NCBI GenBank assembly: GCA_009746045.1
Contig: RPFO01000667.1
Coordinates: 1,518,252-1,582,251, forward strand
Length of the DNA: 64,000 nt
Source: Mesostigma viride
Taxonomy: Eukaryota > Streptophyta > Mesostigmatophyceae > Mesostigmatales > Mesostigmataceae
Direction of reading: 5' to 3'
The notes under the pieces are model-generated. The model ran no database searches and was not told the DNA's origin. It worked only from the letters and a program-made list of their open reading frames with translations. Below, in pieces: positions 34,058 through 46,515 of this stretch (positions are counted from its first letter, which is position 1; each line of letters starts with the position of its first letter). A program made the translations under genes and the position numbers.

Positions 34058-37000
34058 ATGGACCGCCGATGGCTCGTCGTCATGGTGGTGTCGGCGGTGC
34101 TTTTGGCTCATGTTGGAGGTAATATAAGGCGGTCTTTTACGCGATAAGTGTTCGTCGACACTTGGGCGGTTACATTGTTATGCGGCATTGCCGGTGCCCT
34201 GACACGTTGATGATTTCTTTGTTTCTTTCGTGTGCAGTGGGGAGGATCGAGGCGAAGGCTGCCGAGCCCGTGTCTGATTTGCCAACCGTGGATGAGCCCG
34301 TAGCGAGCATTCCCGCCGGCTCCGCGACGGACAACTTGGCGAAGGAGCGGTACGCGCGCTTTGGGCGAGAAAAGAAGAGCATTGGCTTGCATCTGTCTGA
34401 CTTGGTTTCTAGAATTTATAATGAAAGTGGCTATGCTAATGCAGTCTATTTTCCTCTGTTTTCTTCGTTTCGGTTGCTGGCAGTAATGAGGAGCGTCTTG
34501 CCCACGAGGGTCTCAGTGTCAAGGAAAGAAAGATTCGGGAAGGCACAGAGAAGTTCGAATTCCAGGCCGAGATCAACCGCCTCATGGATATCATCATCAA
34601 CTCTCTCTACAGCAACAAGGATATCTTCCTGCGCGAGCTTATCTCCAACGCTTCCGATGTAAGTCCATACTTTTGTTGAGGTGTGGGGGCTGTCTAACTT
34701 CGCAGCAAGTCTGATCTGCACTTTTTGTTGAGAACAAATCCAATCAGCAGCCGCATTTTTTGTTGAGTTTGCTTTTGCATGACTGTCGCCATATATGCTT
34801 TTTTGGTGGGCTGCTGCAGGCTTTGGACAAGATCCGCTTCCTGTCCCTGACCGACCCCAAGGTGCTTGGCGAGGGCGACGCTGCCAAGCTGGAGATCAAG
34901 GTGAGGCGCCTTTCGATGGTTTCCTATTGCCGCTTGGACTGCAGCATTGTTCGAGGCATCGGGGCTTACCCTGCTGTAAACGAATATTTTCCATACTCCC
35001 TCCTCGGTCTTCTTCTTTTTTTAGAATAATAACTGCATGAAGTTAATTATCATTAGCATCATGTATGATCTGATAATCTATGCTTATCAACCAATATCAA
35101 CGTTTGTCTGTTTTGGAACGCCTCGTGCGTGCCCAGATCTCGGTGGACAAGGACAACAAGGTCATCTCCATCCGGGACCGTGGTATCGGCATGACCAAGG
35201 AGGACTTGATCAACAACCTGGGCACGATCGCCAAGTCAGGCACCTCATGTACGTGCGCGGGCGTGGAGGTGAACATAATTGGTTGTCTCCTTGATAATGA
35301 ACTGTGTGTGTTGTGGTATTAAGACGGAGGAGGACCTGGTGAACGACTTCATTGGATCCTCACCCCTGCCATGCGCTCCTGTTTCCATGGCTCTGCCAGG
35401 AAGAACAAAATGGGGAAAAGAAGAAGAGTTACTGCGTTTGCACAAAGGCTAAGGGAGAAAAGAAGAAGAAGGTTTTCATGAGGAGGGGGACGCCTTGCGA
35501 AGCCCTAGGATTGCGCAGAGGACACCACCTGCTTTGCGAAGCTTTCAGGAGCACCACCCGCTTGCTCTGGCTTGGCCGCCCGCCATACACTAGTCACATT
35601 GCTCTGCCTAACCTAAAACGCTCCTTTTCTTTGCATACTTCCTGTGATTGCGGTGGCATGCCGTGTCCCGTGCGCCAGCCTTCCTGGAGAAGATGCAGAA
35701 GGAGGGAGACATGAACCTGATCGGCCAGTTTGGCGTCGGCTTCTACTCGTCCTACCTCGTCTCCGACTTTGTCCAGGTCATCTCCAAGCACAACGACGAC
35801 AAGCAGTAAGTGGCAAGGCTAAAGGGGTAGCAGTGGTTGGGTGTGTGTGATGGATTTGTGGGGGGTTGTGGTGTCTTTTCATAGGGGGAACTGGGGAGGG
35901 GGTAGTGGGGATGTTTGGAGGGCTTTTTCGGGGACCTTTTGGGCGCGGGGGTGGGGGGTGGGGGGAATTCTGGGTTGGCCTTTGAGGGTGGCTTTTTGGG
36001 CTGGCCTTTGGGGGTCTCTTCTGAGGCTGGCCTTTTAGGGTGGCTTTTGGGTGTTGCGTTTGGGGGAGCTTGTTTGCGTGATGTTGGGGGGGACTATGGT
36101 GGGTGACCTGAGCAGCAGCGCTTGATGCGCTTTGGAGCGCGTGGATGCATTTTTAGGTGTTGGTAGCGTTGCGAGGTGATGAGTGCCGAGTCGGGCCCAC
36201 TCTTCGCTCACATTGCCCTCCCCTCCTTCCCCGCACATTACGCTCCTCACCCATTCTTTCCCCTCCTTGCCATCTTCGGACCCTCCGGTTGCCCACTTCC
36301 GCTCTCCCCCTTCCCTCCTTGCCCTCCTTCCCCTCCTCCTGCTTGTCCCCCCCTCCAGGTACATTTGGGAGTCGCAGGCGGACGGCTCGTTTGTGGTGGT
36401 GGAGGACACGGAGAATGAGCCGCTGGGCCGCGGCACGCAGATCAACATCTTCCTCAAGGATGAGGCGCAGGAGTATCTTGACGAGGCCAAGCTCAAGGTG
36501 GGCGCTTGTGGACTTATGTAGGGTATGTTGCGGAGGTTGGCGCTGGCGATGGCCGGAGTACCTGGATGAGGCATGGCTCAAGTTGGGTATCAGGTAATAG
36601 GCCACGAGATAGGCGAGTGTAGCAACCAGTCGCCCATCTGGGACATTATGTTGGTAGAGATACCTGGATGTGGATAGGGTCAAGGTGAGTGCCGGTCTCA
36701 TGTATGCGTAAAGCTGGTGTGTGGTAGGTAGAAATCATGCTGGAAGCCGCAGGGGTTGGCGTAAGCAAAGCGGCAGAGCTGTTGTCATGCAGCCCTGTGG
36801 GCAGTGGGTGGGGTACACATTGGGTTAGCGGTATGACCATGACTAGCTCAAGCACAGGCTGGGCGCTCTTGCCCTGAGAGCGCCAGTAGTAGAGCTCTAG
36901 TATTGCCTGTATCTTTACCCTGTCTTTCCACCCACGCACTCAGGGCAGGCATGCACGCTGAGACCCCCTAAATTGTGCAAGCTCAGATTCCCATTTCCCA

Positions 37001-40000
37001 GCAACCTCATAACAAATGTGCCCAACCAAGCACTGTATCTTACCATCCTGTCCCCTGTTGACAAGATCCCACCCCCGTCTGCACCCCTGACCTTTATTTT
37101 CCCACACCCCCACACCCCCACGTCACTCTACAGGAGCTGGTCAAGCGTTACAGCGAGTTCATCAACTTCCCTATCTACCTGTACACGTCCAAGGAGGTGG
37201 ATGTGGAGGTGCCCGCCGACGAGGGTGCGTTGGCCACGGTGTTTAAGATTCTTTTGTTACGAATGTTATGTTCGTTATTGTTATGATTACTATCGTTACT
37301 GTTGTTGCCTTTCTATGATTAAGTATAGTATCGAGAATATATTGGATTGCTATGTTTATGTCATTAATCATAGTATTGATAATAGACTGGATTATTATGT
37401 TTATATCATTAATCATAGTTTTGATAGTAGATCTGATTAGTGCATGTCCAAGTAGCAGGAGGTGCCTGCAGAGGCATTGACGAGGAGGTGCATGCCCAGT
37501 CCATGGAATGCTTTCGTTGACAGGGCACTCAACATGAGCCTAGTACGTTAGTTAGATCCACTAGTTGTGTATGAAGCACAGCTAGTGCACCAGTTGTGTA
37601 TGAAGCAGTATGATATGCATGTCTGCATGTAATGTATGCCTTGCACGAATGGCTTGTAGTGATCGTGCCTTGCATTTGTTCAATTTGTCCATGTCATTGA
37701 TACAATGGCAGAGCAGTGCATGCCTTGGCATGCTGGTGCACTTGTTACGCTCTGCATTCTTGCTCTGGCTGATTGCGTCCTGCTATGTGGCTATCCGTGT
37801 ACTGCCCATCGCTTTGCCTCCCTGTGCCTCGCCACGCTCCGCAGATGAGGATGAGGATGAGGGCGAGGGTGAGGGCGAGTCCGATGTGGACGTCGACGAG
37901 GAGGAGGGCGAGGGTGAGTCTCACGCCTAATAAATACGGCTATCAAGCCCTGATTAGGGTTTGCCTCGTCTGGCAACAGGGCAATCAGTGGAGAAGCAGG
38001 ATGCATGTGAAACAGTTGGCAGTCACCTGGACTACCGTTTCAATAGTAAAGGTTGGCTCTCTGCCCGTTGCGATAGTGGGCTTCTGGCCCATGTTTCACG
38101 TGCATGTTTTTTTTTTTTTTTAATGTGTGCATGGTTAGGCAGCCTTTATTTTGCCTTAAGCAGCCCTTTACTTGCACGTAATAGGACTTTGGGTTTTGGG
38201 CCTGTCCACTAGGCGGTGTATCTTGTTGTTACGTTATTGTAGTTTTCTTGTCCATCCCCCCCCTCATTCCCTACCCCGAAACCCGATGCCTTGTGGCCAC
38301 CCGGCACACCCAATAGCACAAACCTCGCACCCGTTTACTTGCTAATAATGATAATGACACTGGGCATCGCGAGGGCAATGCCTCGTAGTAGTAATAACAA
38401 AAACAACGATGATGGTGATGATGTGATTATGACAATGGATGTGTGCGCAGGCGAGGACAAGCCCAAGACCAAGACGATCAAGGAGACGCGCTACGAGTGG
38501 GAGCTGCTCAACGACAACAAGGCCATCTGGCTGCGCAACCCCAAGGAGGTGGAGGAGGAGGAGTATGTCAAGTTCTACAAGGCCATCTCCAAGGTGAGCT
38601 CCTCGGGATGCGAGGCACTGTTCAAGCAGTTTGTTACTTATAGCTCCTAGAATGTCAGGGACTAAGTAGTATGTCTAGTTCTGTAAGGCCATCTAAAATG
38701 TCAGCTGGTTAGGGTTTAGGGTTTATGGTTTAGGGGTTTAGAGTTTTTGGGTTTAGGGTTAAGGGTGCGATCGCATCTTTTAGCACGCAGTCTACGATGG
38801 GTGGCCCCTAAGGCTATTATTGGTGGCCCCTATTGCCTACTATTGGTTGTCCCTGTTGGCCACTATTGGTGCCCCCTAATGGCTACTCTTGGTGGCCCGT
38901 ACTGGCTGTTATCGGTGGCTCTGTGATTGGCCCCCGTCTCGCTGGCCGTTTATTGTTCCTCTCATCCTGTGTCGTGGTTGGTGTTTCCCCAATTAGACAA
39001 GCACGTAGACTGTGTTACATCCCCGAGTTGGTCTGTCTCGACCCTCAGTGCTGCCGGCCTGCTGACGACTGCGCTGTACCCATCGTTCCTTTCTCCTTTG
39101 TCTTCTTGCAACCGCCCCTGCCCCACTCTGCGGATGTTGCAGGACTATGACGAGCCACTGACCTACACCCACTTCAACGCGGAGGGTGACGTGGAGTTTA
39201 AGGCAGTCCTGTTTGTGCCCGCGCGCGCGCCGCACGACCTGTACGACAACTACTACTCGACCAACGCCAACCTCAAGATGTACGTGCGCCGCGTGTTCAT
39301 CTCCGACGAGTTCGAGGAGCTGCTGCCCAAGTACCTCAACTTTCTCAAGGTGAGCGCGAATGGCCCGAACTACAACCATGTACCGAACAGTCTAGAGTTA
39401 ATTTATGTGTTTATTTTGTTTGTATGGTTTTAGGCTGGGCTACTGTTTCAGTACATCCCTGTTGAGTTCTACTACTGCACACATGGTGCCAATCACACCT
39501 GTGCACGCCCATCCCTGAAACTAACCCTCCCACTTCCACATCACCCCACCCCCCCATCCGCCCGCCCGCCTGCCCGCCCTGCCTGCCCGCCTGCCCGCCC
39601 CTATCCCCCCCCCACCCCTCCCCCACCCCGTATTATCTAACAGTGGGCACAGTTACATAGGTCATTCAGTAAAGGTGCCATGGCATTCGTCCAGTGACGG
39701 TTGCCTTGCTTATAACGCATCGGAAAATGTGCGCACGCATTAGTACAGCCTGCCCCCCTTCCCCACCAGCTCTCCTAATGTCTCCGTGCCTCCACTTCCT
39801 CCACTGAGGATTTATGCTCGTTCCATGATGTTATGAGTAATTCTTTTTTTTATAGACGTGGGGAAACAAAATAAGTCGCATGATTATAATAGCACCCCCA
39901 TCCTTGTATGTCCTTGATTTTGCCCGCGCAGGGTCTCGTGGACAGCGACAGCCTGCCCCTGAACGTGTCCCGGGAGATGCTCCAGCAGCACAGCTCCCTC

Positions 40001-41319
40001 AAGACGATCAAGAAGAAGCTCGTCCGCAAGGCGCTCGACATGATCCGCAAGCTGGCCGACGACGACGAGGCGGATGACGAGGAGGGTGAGGAGGGCGAGG
40101 AGGGCGAGGGGTCCGACAACAAGGACAAGGACACCAAGGGCGAGAAGAAGTACGAGAAGTTCTGGGCGCAGTATGGCCGCAGCATCAAGCTTGGCATCAT
40201 TGAGGACGCATCCAACCGGACCCGGCTCGCCAAGCTGCTCCGGTTCTACACCTCGGCCTCGCCCGACAAGCTCACGAGCCTGGATGAGTACATTGAGCGC
40301 ATGAAAGAGGGGCAGAAGCACATCTACTACATCGCGGGCGAGAACCTGGAGCAGGTCAAGGGGTCGCCTTTTGTCGAGCGGCTGCTCAAGAAGGGCTTTG
40401 AGGTCATCTACTTCACCGACTCGATCGACGAGTACACGATGCAGAACCTGACCGAGTACGACGACCACCGCTTCCAGAATGTGTCCAAGGAGGTGCGTGG
40501 GCCACTGCCGTTTCATTTATGGTCCATTTTTTCCTGTTTCTTATGAATCTTAGCCTGTTTGATGTTCTGTTATACTTTTCATGCATCTTGTCCTCTCGCA
40601 CCATTTGCTCCTGAAGCTTACCCTTAATCTACCATGTGTCTCTACTATACCATATTTTTTATTGTTGAAGCTCACGCGTTGCCTGTTATGAGCCCGCTAC
40701 TGTTGTCCCCCCTGTTTTCTTTGTGGCCCCACAGGACCTGAAGCTGGGCGAGGAGAACGCCAAGGAGAAGGAACGCAAGAAGGCGATTCGCGACGCGTTC
40801 AAGCCGCTGACCAAGTGGTGGAAGGAGCAGCTGGGCTCGGACCTGGAGGCCGTGAAGCTGTCGGACCGCCTGTCCGAGTCGCCCTGCGTGGTTGTGACGT
40901 CCAAGTACGGGTGGAGCGCCAACATGGAGCGCATCATGCGTGCGCAGGCGCTGACCGATGAGTCGCGCAACATGTACATGCGCGGCAAGAAGACGCTTGA
41001 GATCAACCCGCGCCACCCGCTCATCAAGGAGCTGAAGGCCAAGGTGGAGGCTGACCCTGAGGATAAGACCGCCGTCACCATCGCCCACTTGATGTACGAG
41101 AGCGCGCTGCTGGAGAGCGGGTTCGTCCTCGAGGATACCAAGACGTTTGGCTCGCGGCTCCTGGGCCTCATGAAGGGCGCGCTGGGGGTTGATCCGGATG
41201 CCAAGGTGGACGAGGAAGAGGAGATTCCCGACGATGAGGAGCCCACGGCCGAGGACGCAGCCGATGGGTCGGAACCGGCGCCACCCCCTGCGGAGGACAT
41301 TGTCAAGGATGAGCTGTAG
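34058..41319 (+). CDS. HSP90B1: GRP94/endoplasmin, ER-resident Hsp90 chaperone, 13 exons
   Basis: Folds secretory and membrane proteins in the ER lumen by an ATP-driven clamp cycle. Exons: 34058-34118, 34238-34349 (or 34394), 34484-34658, 34820-34900, 35137-35248, 35679-35805, 36359-36497, 37134-37224, 37845-37913, 38451-38593, 39143-39349, 39932-40492, 40735-41319; all are GT-AG with consistent phases, giving about 820-835 residues (plant GRP94 about 823). Exon 1 is a signal peptide ([20 protein letters not shown]). The N-domain shows [24 protein letters not shown] and GQFGVGFYS; the charged linker (exon 9) is Asp/Glu-rich; middle and C domains include [32 protein letters not shown] and [10 protein letters not shown]. 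It ends in the ER retrieval signal KDEL. Only the exon 2 donor is ambiguous; both candidates keep phase. Confidence 0.96.
38707..38765 (+). repeat. Degenerate interstitial TTTAGGG repeat in a GRP94 intron
   Basis: Eight or nine units of TTTAGGG with variants (TTTATGG, TTTAGGGG, TTTAGAG, TTTTTGGG, TTAAGGG), just after exon 10. Confidence 0.75.
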
Positions 41320-41416
41320 AGCGTTTCGGCTGCACGGCATTCTTTGGCCACATTCACTTATTTTTAGTAATAAATGTAGTGCTGGGGTCACCGAAAGGCA
41401 TTCTTCGGGCCCAGCT

Positions 41417-41421
41417 TGTAA
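41417..41421 (+). terminator. TGTAA poly(A) signal of GRP94
   Basis: TGTAA lies about 98 nt after the stop; TGTAA is the common polyadenylation signal in chlorophyte algae. An AATAAA-like motif lies at about 41369. Confidence 0.5.
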
Positions 41422-41639
41422 ACATCCAATAATAAAAGTATAGGTTATTTAATGATCAAATAAATCTGTGGGAGGCTTTGTTGAAAAAGCTTCTGCTTAA
41501 AGGGAATGATGCACTGTCCGGCAACTGTTCTTACTAGTGAGACAAGCAAGTTGAGTCGGTGAAAGAATGGCTCCGTATTGAATTGAATTCGGACTTTCAG
41601 ATAACGCATAGATAAATAGGCATGGTGAAAGATCCATCC

Positions 41640-41960
41640 ATCAAGCAAGGGAATACGTGCTACATGATCTCCCAACGAGTCATGTTATAATTTAATTTTT
41701 AATTTAAATTGTGGCACCTGAAATTAAATAAGAGGTTTACCTCCTGCGTAGGGACCTCCTACACGCTGGACGACGCCTTGATCGATCCTGGCGCAGCAAC
41801 AATGGCGACGGGATCTCTGGCCGACCTACCCCCAGCTCCAGCAGGCAGCAGGGAAGCAGCCGCCGGTTTACTGGAGGGGGGCGGCCATCTACGTTGACAA
41901 CAAGCCATGCATGCAGGGCAGGCGACTCCAGCCACCCCAGCAACCCCAACCTAGCTGGCT
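41640..41960 (+). mobile_element. LINE tail plus ORF1 3' fragment
   Basis: A hairpin variant at 41663-41684 (CATG/CATG, bulged A, TCTCC/GAGT, loop CAAC) precedes an AATT-rich tail. From 41740 a decayed piece of ORF1 follows (acgctggacgacgcc... to the VYW-type GGGGGCGGCCATCTACGTTGAC block), ending near 41955. Confidence 0.6.
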
Positions 41961-42156
41961 GTCCGCGACACTCCCGGAGCTAGTGTACACCACCCCCCGC
42001 CCCCCCGTTTTCCGGGGGTGGCGGGTGTGGGGGGGTCTTGACCCCCGACTCTTGCATCGTTAATTGTTGGTCAAAGACTATGACCCCGACATTATGCTCC
42101 GTCAAGTCCGGTGTTTTTTGCAACGTCACCCACATCTGTTCGGTGCTGCCCCTTGG

Positions 42157-42791
42157 CACAAGCTCTACAAACAGGTCGTGGACCGGCTGGATCGCATAGT
42201 ATCTCCGCACATCTGAACCCTGTGATGCCAGATCTCCTTTGCGGCCGTTCCGAGCTTGGCACTGGATTCGTTGTCCACTGGATTCATCGCGTCGCTGCAG
42301 CAACACGATGTTTTCTGGCATACGCGGGCTTTTGGTTCCCGCCGCACATTTGAAAGTGTTGTCTTCCGGCTTTTTGCCTTTGCACCAGCCGTGTGCAGTT
42401 CTTGGACGCTTGGAATCATGGCATGGCTAACGTAATGACTGACTATAGCTAGACCTTTTCAGTGGTTTTCCATTTGTGGGTATTTCCTCGTAAATGGTGG
42501 GAGAGCGATCGCAGCAATGGTGCTCACCACTAGCCACTCCCGGCCAGTTAGGCTCGAAACAAACGCCCTGATCAAGCATGCTGTTTCCGGCCCCACCGTC
42601 TAGGTCATCTAGTCGCTCTACACGTAAGCCAGCCGAGCCATAATTTCAATGCACAAGGCTACACATTTCCATCACCATTCATCTTCATCATCCCGAACGA
42701 CTCGAACACGCGGACAAGATAACAGAAGGCTCGAGCTACCATGTTCCGGATTCTCCTGATTTCTGGCCTGCGCTGGTTGTCTCCTTGATAA
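42157..42791. repeat. Left arm of the 42-46 kb inverted repeat, with Cys-rich gene relic
   Basis: About 635 bp, inverted relative to 45716-46342. On the minus strand it carries a decayed frame with MPENIVLLQRRD, then RRYYAIQPVHDLFVELVP; the right arm keeps KNCTRCKGKKPED, a CxxC knuckle. The function is unknown. Confidence 0.75.
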
Positions 42792-42942
42792 TTTCAATGC
42801 ACAAGGCTACACATTTCCATCACCATTCATATTCATCATCCTGAACGACTCGAACACGCGGACAAAATAACGGCAGGCTCGAGCTACCATGGTCCGGATT
42901 CTCCCAATTTCTGGCCTGCGCTGGTTGTCTCCTTGATAGTTG
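42638..42942. repeat. Two tandem copies of a roughly 151-bp repeat
   Basis: Units at 42638-42791 and 42789-42942, each running from ATAATTTCAATGCACAAGG to GCGCTGGTTGTCTCCTTGAT. Inverted or partial copies occur at 45716-45870, 46755 and 24815-24935, so it is a dispersed family. Confidence 0.85.
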
Positions 42943-43362
42943 TCTCGCTAGTTAAGTAAGTAAGTAAGTACTTGCGTGTCATGCGCAAAGGCATGCCACG
43001 GAGTCCTATGCTAATCTCATTAGAAAAATAATTACACAATTTAAGTTTAAACAAATATCGTCTGCATCATCCCCCAACAGTTAAGCACTAGATGGGGATG
43101 TAATCCTCATCCGAGCTGTCCGGTCTCGCTAGTTCACAGGCACGATCAAGCATTTAGCCATGCTATGCCTATGCAGAGCCACGAGCCACGAGCCACGAGG
43201 TAGCCATGGCTGACGGCGGAGCTCAGAACTTTCGCGTCTGAGCCCCAAATTCCGTCAGATCACTTGCAACCGATGCATCTTTTCTAGGCGCATCTGCTAC
43301 TATAAACGGTTACTGTAACGCAGTATTGTGACCAGCCTGCAGCTATTACGCGAACTGCTATT
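42943..43362. other. Spacer leading into LINE ORF1 copy C
   Basis: No gene seen. It includes (AAGT)n near 42955, GAGCCAC triplication near 43180-43198 and the LINE 5' end (GCTCAGAACTTTCGCG near 43220) shared with copy B. Confidence 0.4.
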
Positions 43363-44752
43363 ATGACGAGCAAACGCACAACAACGCAACGCAGCCTGGC
43401 GAATGCGTTAGGCAATGAAAATACGCATGCAGCTTCGGCTGCAGCTTCGCCCACCGGCCCAGATGGCAACGGTGACACTAGTCGTGCGCTGGTGCTCGCC
43501 CAGCCTCCCGGGCTCGCCTCGCCCTCTGCATCGCCTGAACCTAAGCGCAGTCGCTCTGCTGAGCCGCCCTGGGAAGAGACCTCCTTTGACGTCAACAGCT
43601 CCGGCTTCTGGCGACGCGGCCCCGGAGCCTTCATGGAAGACGTGTTTTCCGGCAATCACACCTCGCTTCTAGCCTTGTGCGTGTACCTCACGTCCCACAA
43701 CCATGGCCGCTGGCCTGGTGACGGCAAGCTTGTCGACCCCGCCGAGGCTCTCCCAATCATTCACCGCATGAGTCGCCCCAAGCTCCAACGCTTCGCCCTC
43801 TGCTCCCTTGTTGGACGCTCCGAATCCGAGATCTGGGCTTCCCAACCGCCCCCCCCCACCTTCCCCACCGAAGCCAGGTCATCCGCACCCTCCTCAAGGA
43901 AGCTTTCGAGCAGCACGTGACCCCTCTTGCCGCAGATGTGGCGGCAATTGGCGGCACGCTGGCTGCTGAGCTCCCCACCATCCCCACCGCCACCGCCACC
44001 CTCCTCGCCTCCACCCCCCCCCCCCCTCCGCCTCCACCGACTCCATCACCGCCCAGCTCCGCGACATCGACCAGCGCCTCAAGGATAATGCAATCGCTAT
44101 TGAGGTCTTGCAGAACACAGCAGGCCTCACCGCCCAGGCAGTGAAGGACATTGCCGCCAAGCCAGCCCCGGCTGGCCTGGCCGGCGATGCTCCTCCCATC
44201 ACGACCTGGGCGGACATGCTTAAGCAACATACCACCTCCACCACCTCCGCCGTCGCAGCCCAGCTCCAGCGGCAGACGCTTGACCTCCGCGAGGAGGCCG
44301 AGCTCGCCAAGCGCAGCCTCAACGCCATACTCAAGAACTTCGACATGGAAGAAGGTGAGAATTCCGAGAAGCTTGCACGTGCGTTTGAGAGCAAAATCCT
44401 TGCACGCATGGGCCTTCTTGGTGAGATCAAGCTGACCGCCCACCGCCTCCCCCGCGCGCGGGGTAAGGCAGGGGCGCCTCCGCTTCTTCTCATCTTTGAT
44501 AGCCCAGCGGACAAGATTTCGTTCCTCAGACGCCGCAAGCGGCTCGAGAATACTCCCTTCACCGTGGACGACGACTTGACCCTGGCACAGCAACAACGGC
44601 GACGGGAGCTATGGCCGACCTACCTCCAGCTCCGGCAGACCAAGGCGGGCCAGCCGGTGTACTGGAAGGGGGCGGCCATCTACGTCGGCCACAAGCCCTG
44701 GCAAGCGACCCCCTCGACCACCGCGGCCCCAGCAACTCCAGCCCCAGCCTAG
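43363..44752 (+). pseudogene. LINE ORF1 protein, copy C (one frame break)
   Basis: The most complete ORF1 unit on the plus strand. ATG 43363 (MTSKRTTTQRSL, then RSRSAEPPWEE, then ALCVYLTSHN) loses frame at GCCAGGTCATCC near 43873, where copy B has two fewer bases. The second part (LAADVAAIGG, an alanine-rich coil, FDMEEGEN, LPRARGKAGAPP, FLRRRKRL, DDDLTLAQQQ, VYWKGAAIYVGHKPW) ends at TAG 44752. The frame breaks in copies A, B and C sit at different bases, so each decayed separately. The ORF1-type tail follows; no ORF2. Confidence 0.78.
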
Positions 44753-44889
44753 GGGAATACAGCAGTAGTGTAGAATAGTTAGACAGTGGCCTTGTACATG
44801 CCCGCCTACTACAGGCACTATACCAGCTTAGGCCTAGCCTTTTTAGTCATGTACATGTGTGCCTATGATGAGCCACCCTCCAGACGATT

Positions 44890-45171
44890 AATTAATTAAT
44901 TAATTATCAACATCACTCCGTTGGGAGTCAATGTAGCACATATCCCTGAGAAGGGGCATATGGCTTTCAATACATCCTAGGCTACTTCATGCAAGGGTGG
45001 GAATGTAAGCAACACTTGCTCTAGGTGCCGCAAGGGCACCTGCACCACCATGCTGTCTCAGGTTCAACCCAGCGAAGGGGATCCTGGCACGGGGGAGGAA
45101 GATCATCATGGCTATACAAGGGCTAGGGCATGGCTTCTCGACAGAGAGCATCTCTCTGCATGGCATATCCA
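44890..45171 (-). mobile_element. Tail-only LINE insertion (SINE-like) with target duplication
   Basis: About 280 bp of ORF1-type tail in minus orientation, inserted in the tail of copy C. It begins with (ATTA)n and the hairpin (44911-44933: CATT/GATG, bulged G, ACTCC/GGAGT, loop CAAC) and is flanked by the direct repeat ccagacgat at about 44880-44888 and 45169-45177. Confidence 0.75.
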
Positions 45172-45715
45172 GACGATGCCTAGCTTTATTTAATTATGCA
45201 GTGCCCATGCAGGGAGTAACTCTCTGCTGAGACGCCATGCCCTAGCTTTTTGTATAGCTATGCTGATCTTAGCCACATACCTTCCACCCCATATGTCATG
45301 CAGGCCTTCTAGGCCCTCTCCTCAAGCCCCCCCTAGGTGCCTGTGCTTGTTTAGGAGGCATGAACCATCATGGAGGTGCAGGTGCACCTAGTGCACCCAG
45401 AGCAGGTGATAGTCGTACATCCTACACCTGCAGGTTGTCGCCCTGATTGTATTACAAACCCATAGATGCCCCTTTCTCAGGGCTATGTGTTACATATGCT
45501 CCCCACGGAGCTATGATTTTAATTAATTAATTTTGAATTGATCTTCCCCCCCATGACAGGCTCCCCCTTCGCTGGGCATAGCTTGAAGATCATGGGGATG
45601 CAAGTGCCCTGGTGCACCTAGAGCAAGGGTCCTTTACATCCCCACCCTTGCAGGAAGTAGCTTAGGATGTATGATAGGCCATATGCCCCCCTCTCAGGGG
45701 CTATGTGCTACATAT
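45172..45715 (+). mobile_element. LINE tail fragments
   Basis: Continuation of the tail of copy C and a second tail. The hairpin at 45493-45515 has lower stem CATA/TATG, bulged T, upper stem GCTCC/GGAGC, loop CCAC, followed by TTTTAATTAATT. A third, truncated tail runs from about 45535 to 45715. Confidence 0.7.
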
Positions 45716-46342
45716 CAAAGAGACAACCAGCGCAGGCCAGAAATCGGGAGAATCCGGACCATGGTAGCTCGAGCCTGCCGTTATCTTTTCCGCGTTTTCG
45801 AGTCGTTCAGGATGATGAAGATGAATGGTGATGGAAATGTGTATCCTTGTGCATTGAAATTATGGCTGGCTTACGTGTGGAGCGACTAGATGACCTAGAC
45901 GGTGGGGCCGGAAACAGCATGCTTGATCAGGGCGTGTGTTTCTAGCCTAACTGGCCGGGAGTGTCTAGTGGTGAGCACCATTGCTGCGATCGCTCTCCCA
46001 CCATTTACGAGGAAATACCCACAAATGGGAAACCACTGAAAAGGTCTAGCTAGTCAGTCATCACGTTAGCCATGCCATGATTCCAAACGTCCAAGAACTG
46101 CACACGGTGCAAAGGCAAAAAGCCGGAGGACAGCACTTTCAAATGTGCGGCGGGAACCAAAAGCCCGCGGATGCCAGAAAACATCGTGTTGCGGCAGCGA
46201 CGCGACGATGTGGACAACGAATCCAGTGCCAAGCTCGGAACGGCCGCAAAGGAGATCTGGCATCACAGGGTTCAGATGTGCGGAGATACTATGCGATCCA
46301 GCCGGTCCACGACCTGTTTGTAGAGCTTGTGCCATATACTCC
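45716..46342. repeat. Right arm of the 42-46 kb inverted repeat
   Basis: The inverse of 42157-42791. On the plus strand one frame reads KNCTRCKGKKPED, then MPENIVLRQRRDD, then ends at a stop at 46321-46323. Just beyond the arm lie three CATATACTCC-type short repeats (46334-46372). Confidence 0.75.
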
Positions 46343-46457
46343 CACATATACTCCCACATATACTCCCACATATTCTGATCAGACACTCCGCAAAGGTGAA
46401 AACCTTTGCGTTCAGTGCCGGGCCGCGGAAAACGCGGAAAACGCGATCTGCAAATGA

Positions 46458-46515
46458 ATCCGACCGGAATCGAACTGGGGACCTCTCGCACCAATTTTGC
46501 TGACTATAGGACGGA
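46458..46515 (-). other. tRNA-like fragment
   Basis: In minus orientation a 7-bp acceptor-like stem (TCCGTCC with GGTCGGA, one mismatch) and a good B box (AGTTCGATTCC) are present. The body is only about 58 nt, the A box is weak and the T stem has mismatches. It is probably a decayed tRNA or the head of a tRNA-derived SINE. Confidence 0.3.

Noticed and set aside
43800-43920. Programmed ribosomal frameshift in LINE ORF1 (all three copies break between the N- and C-terminal parts)
   Set aside because: The breaks are at different bases: a lost C in poly-C (copy B), a 2-nt insertion at AGGTC (copy C), a 2-nt insertion near 8958 (copy A). Independent decay explains them better.
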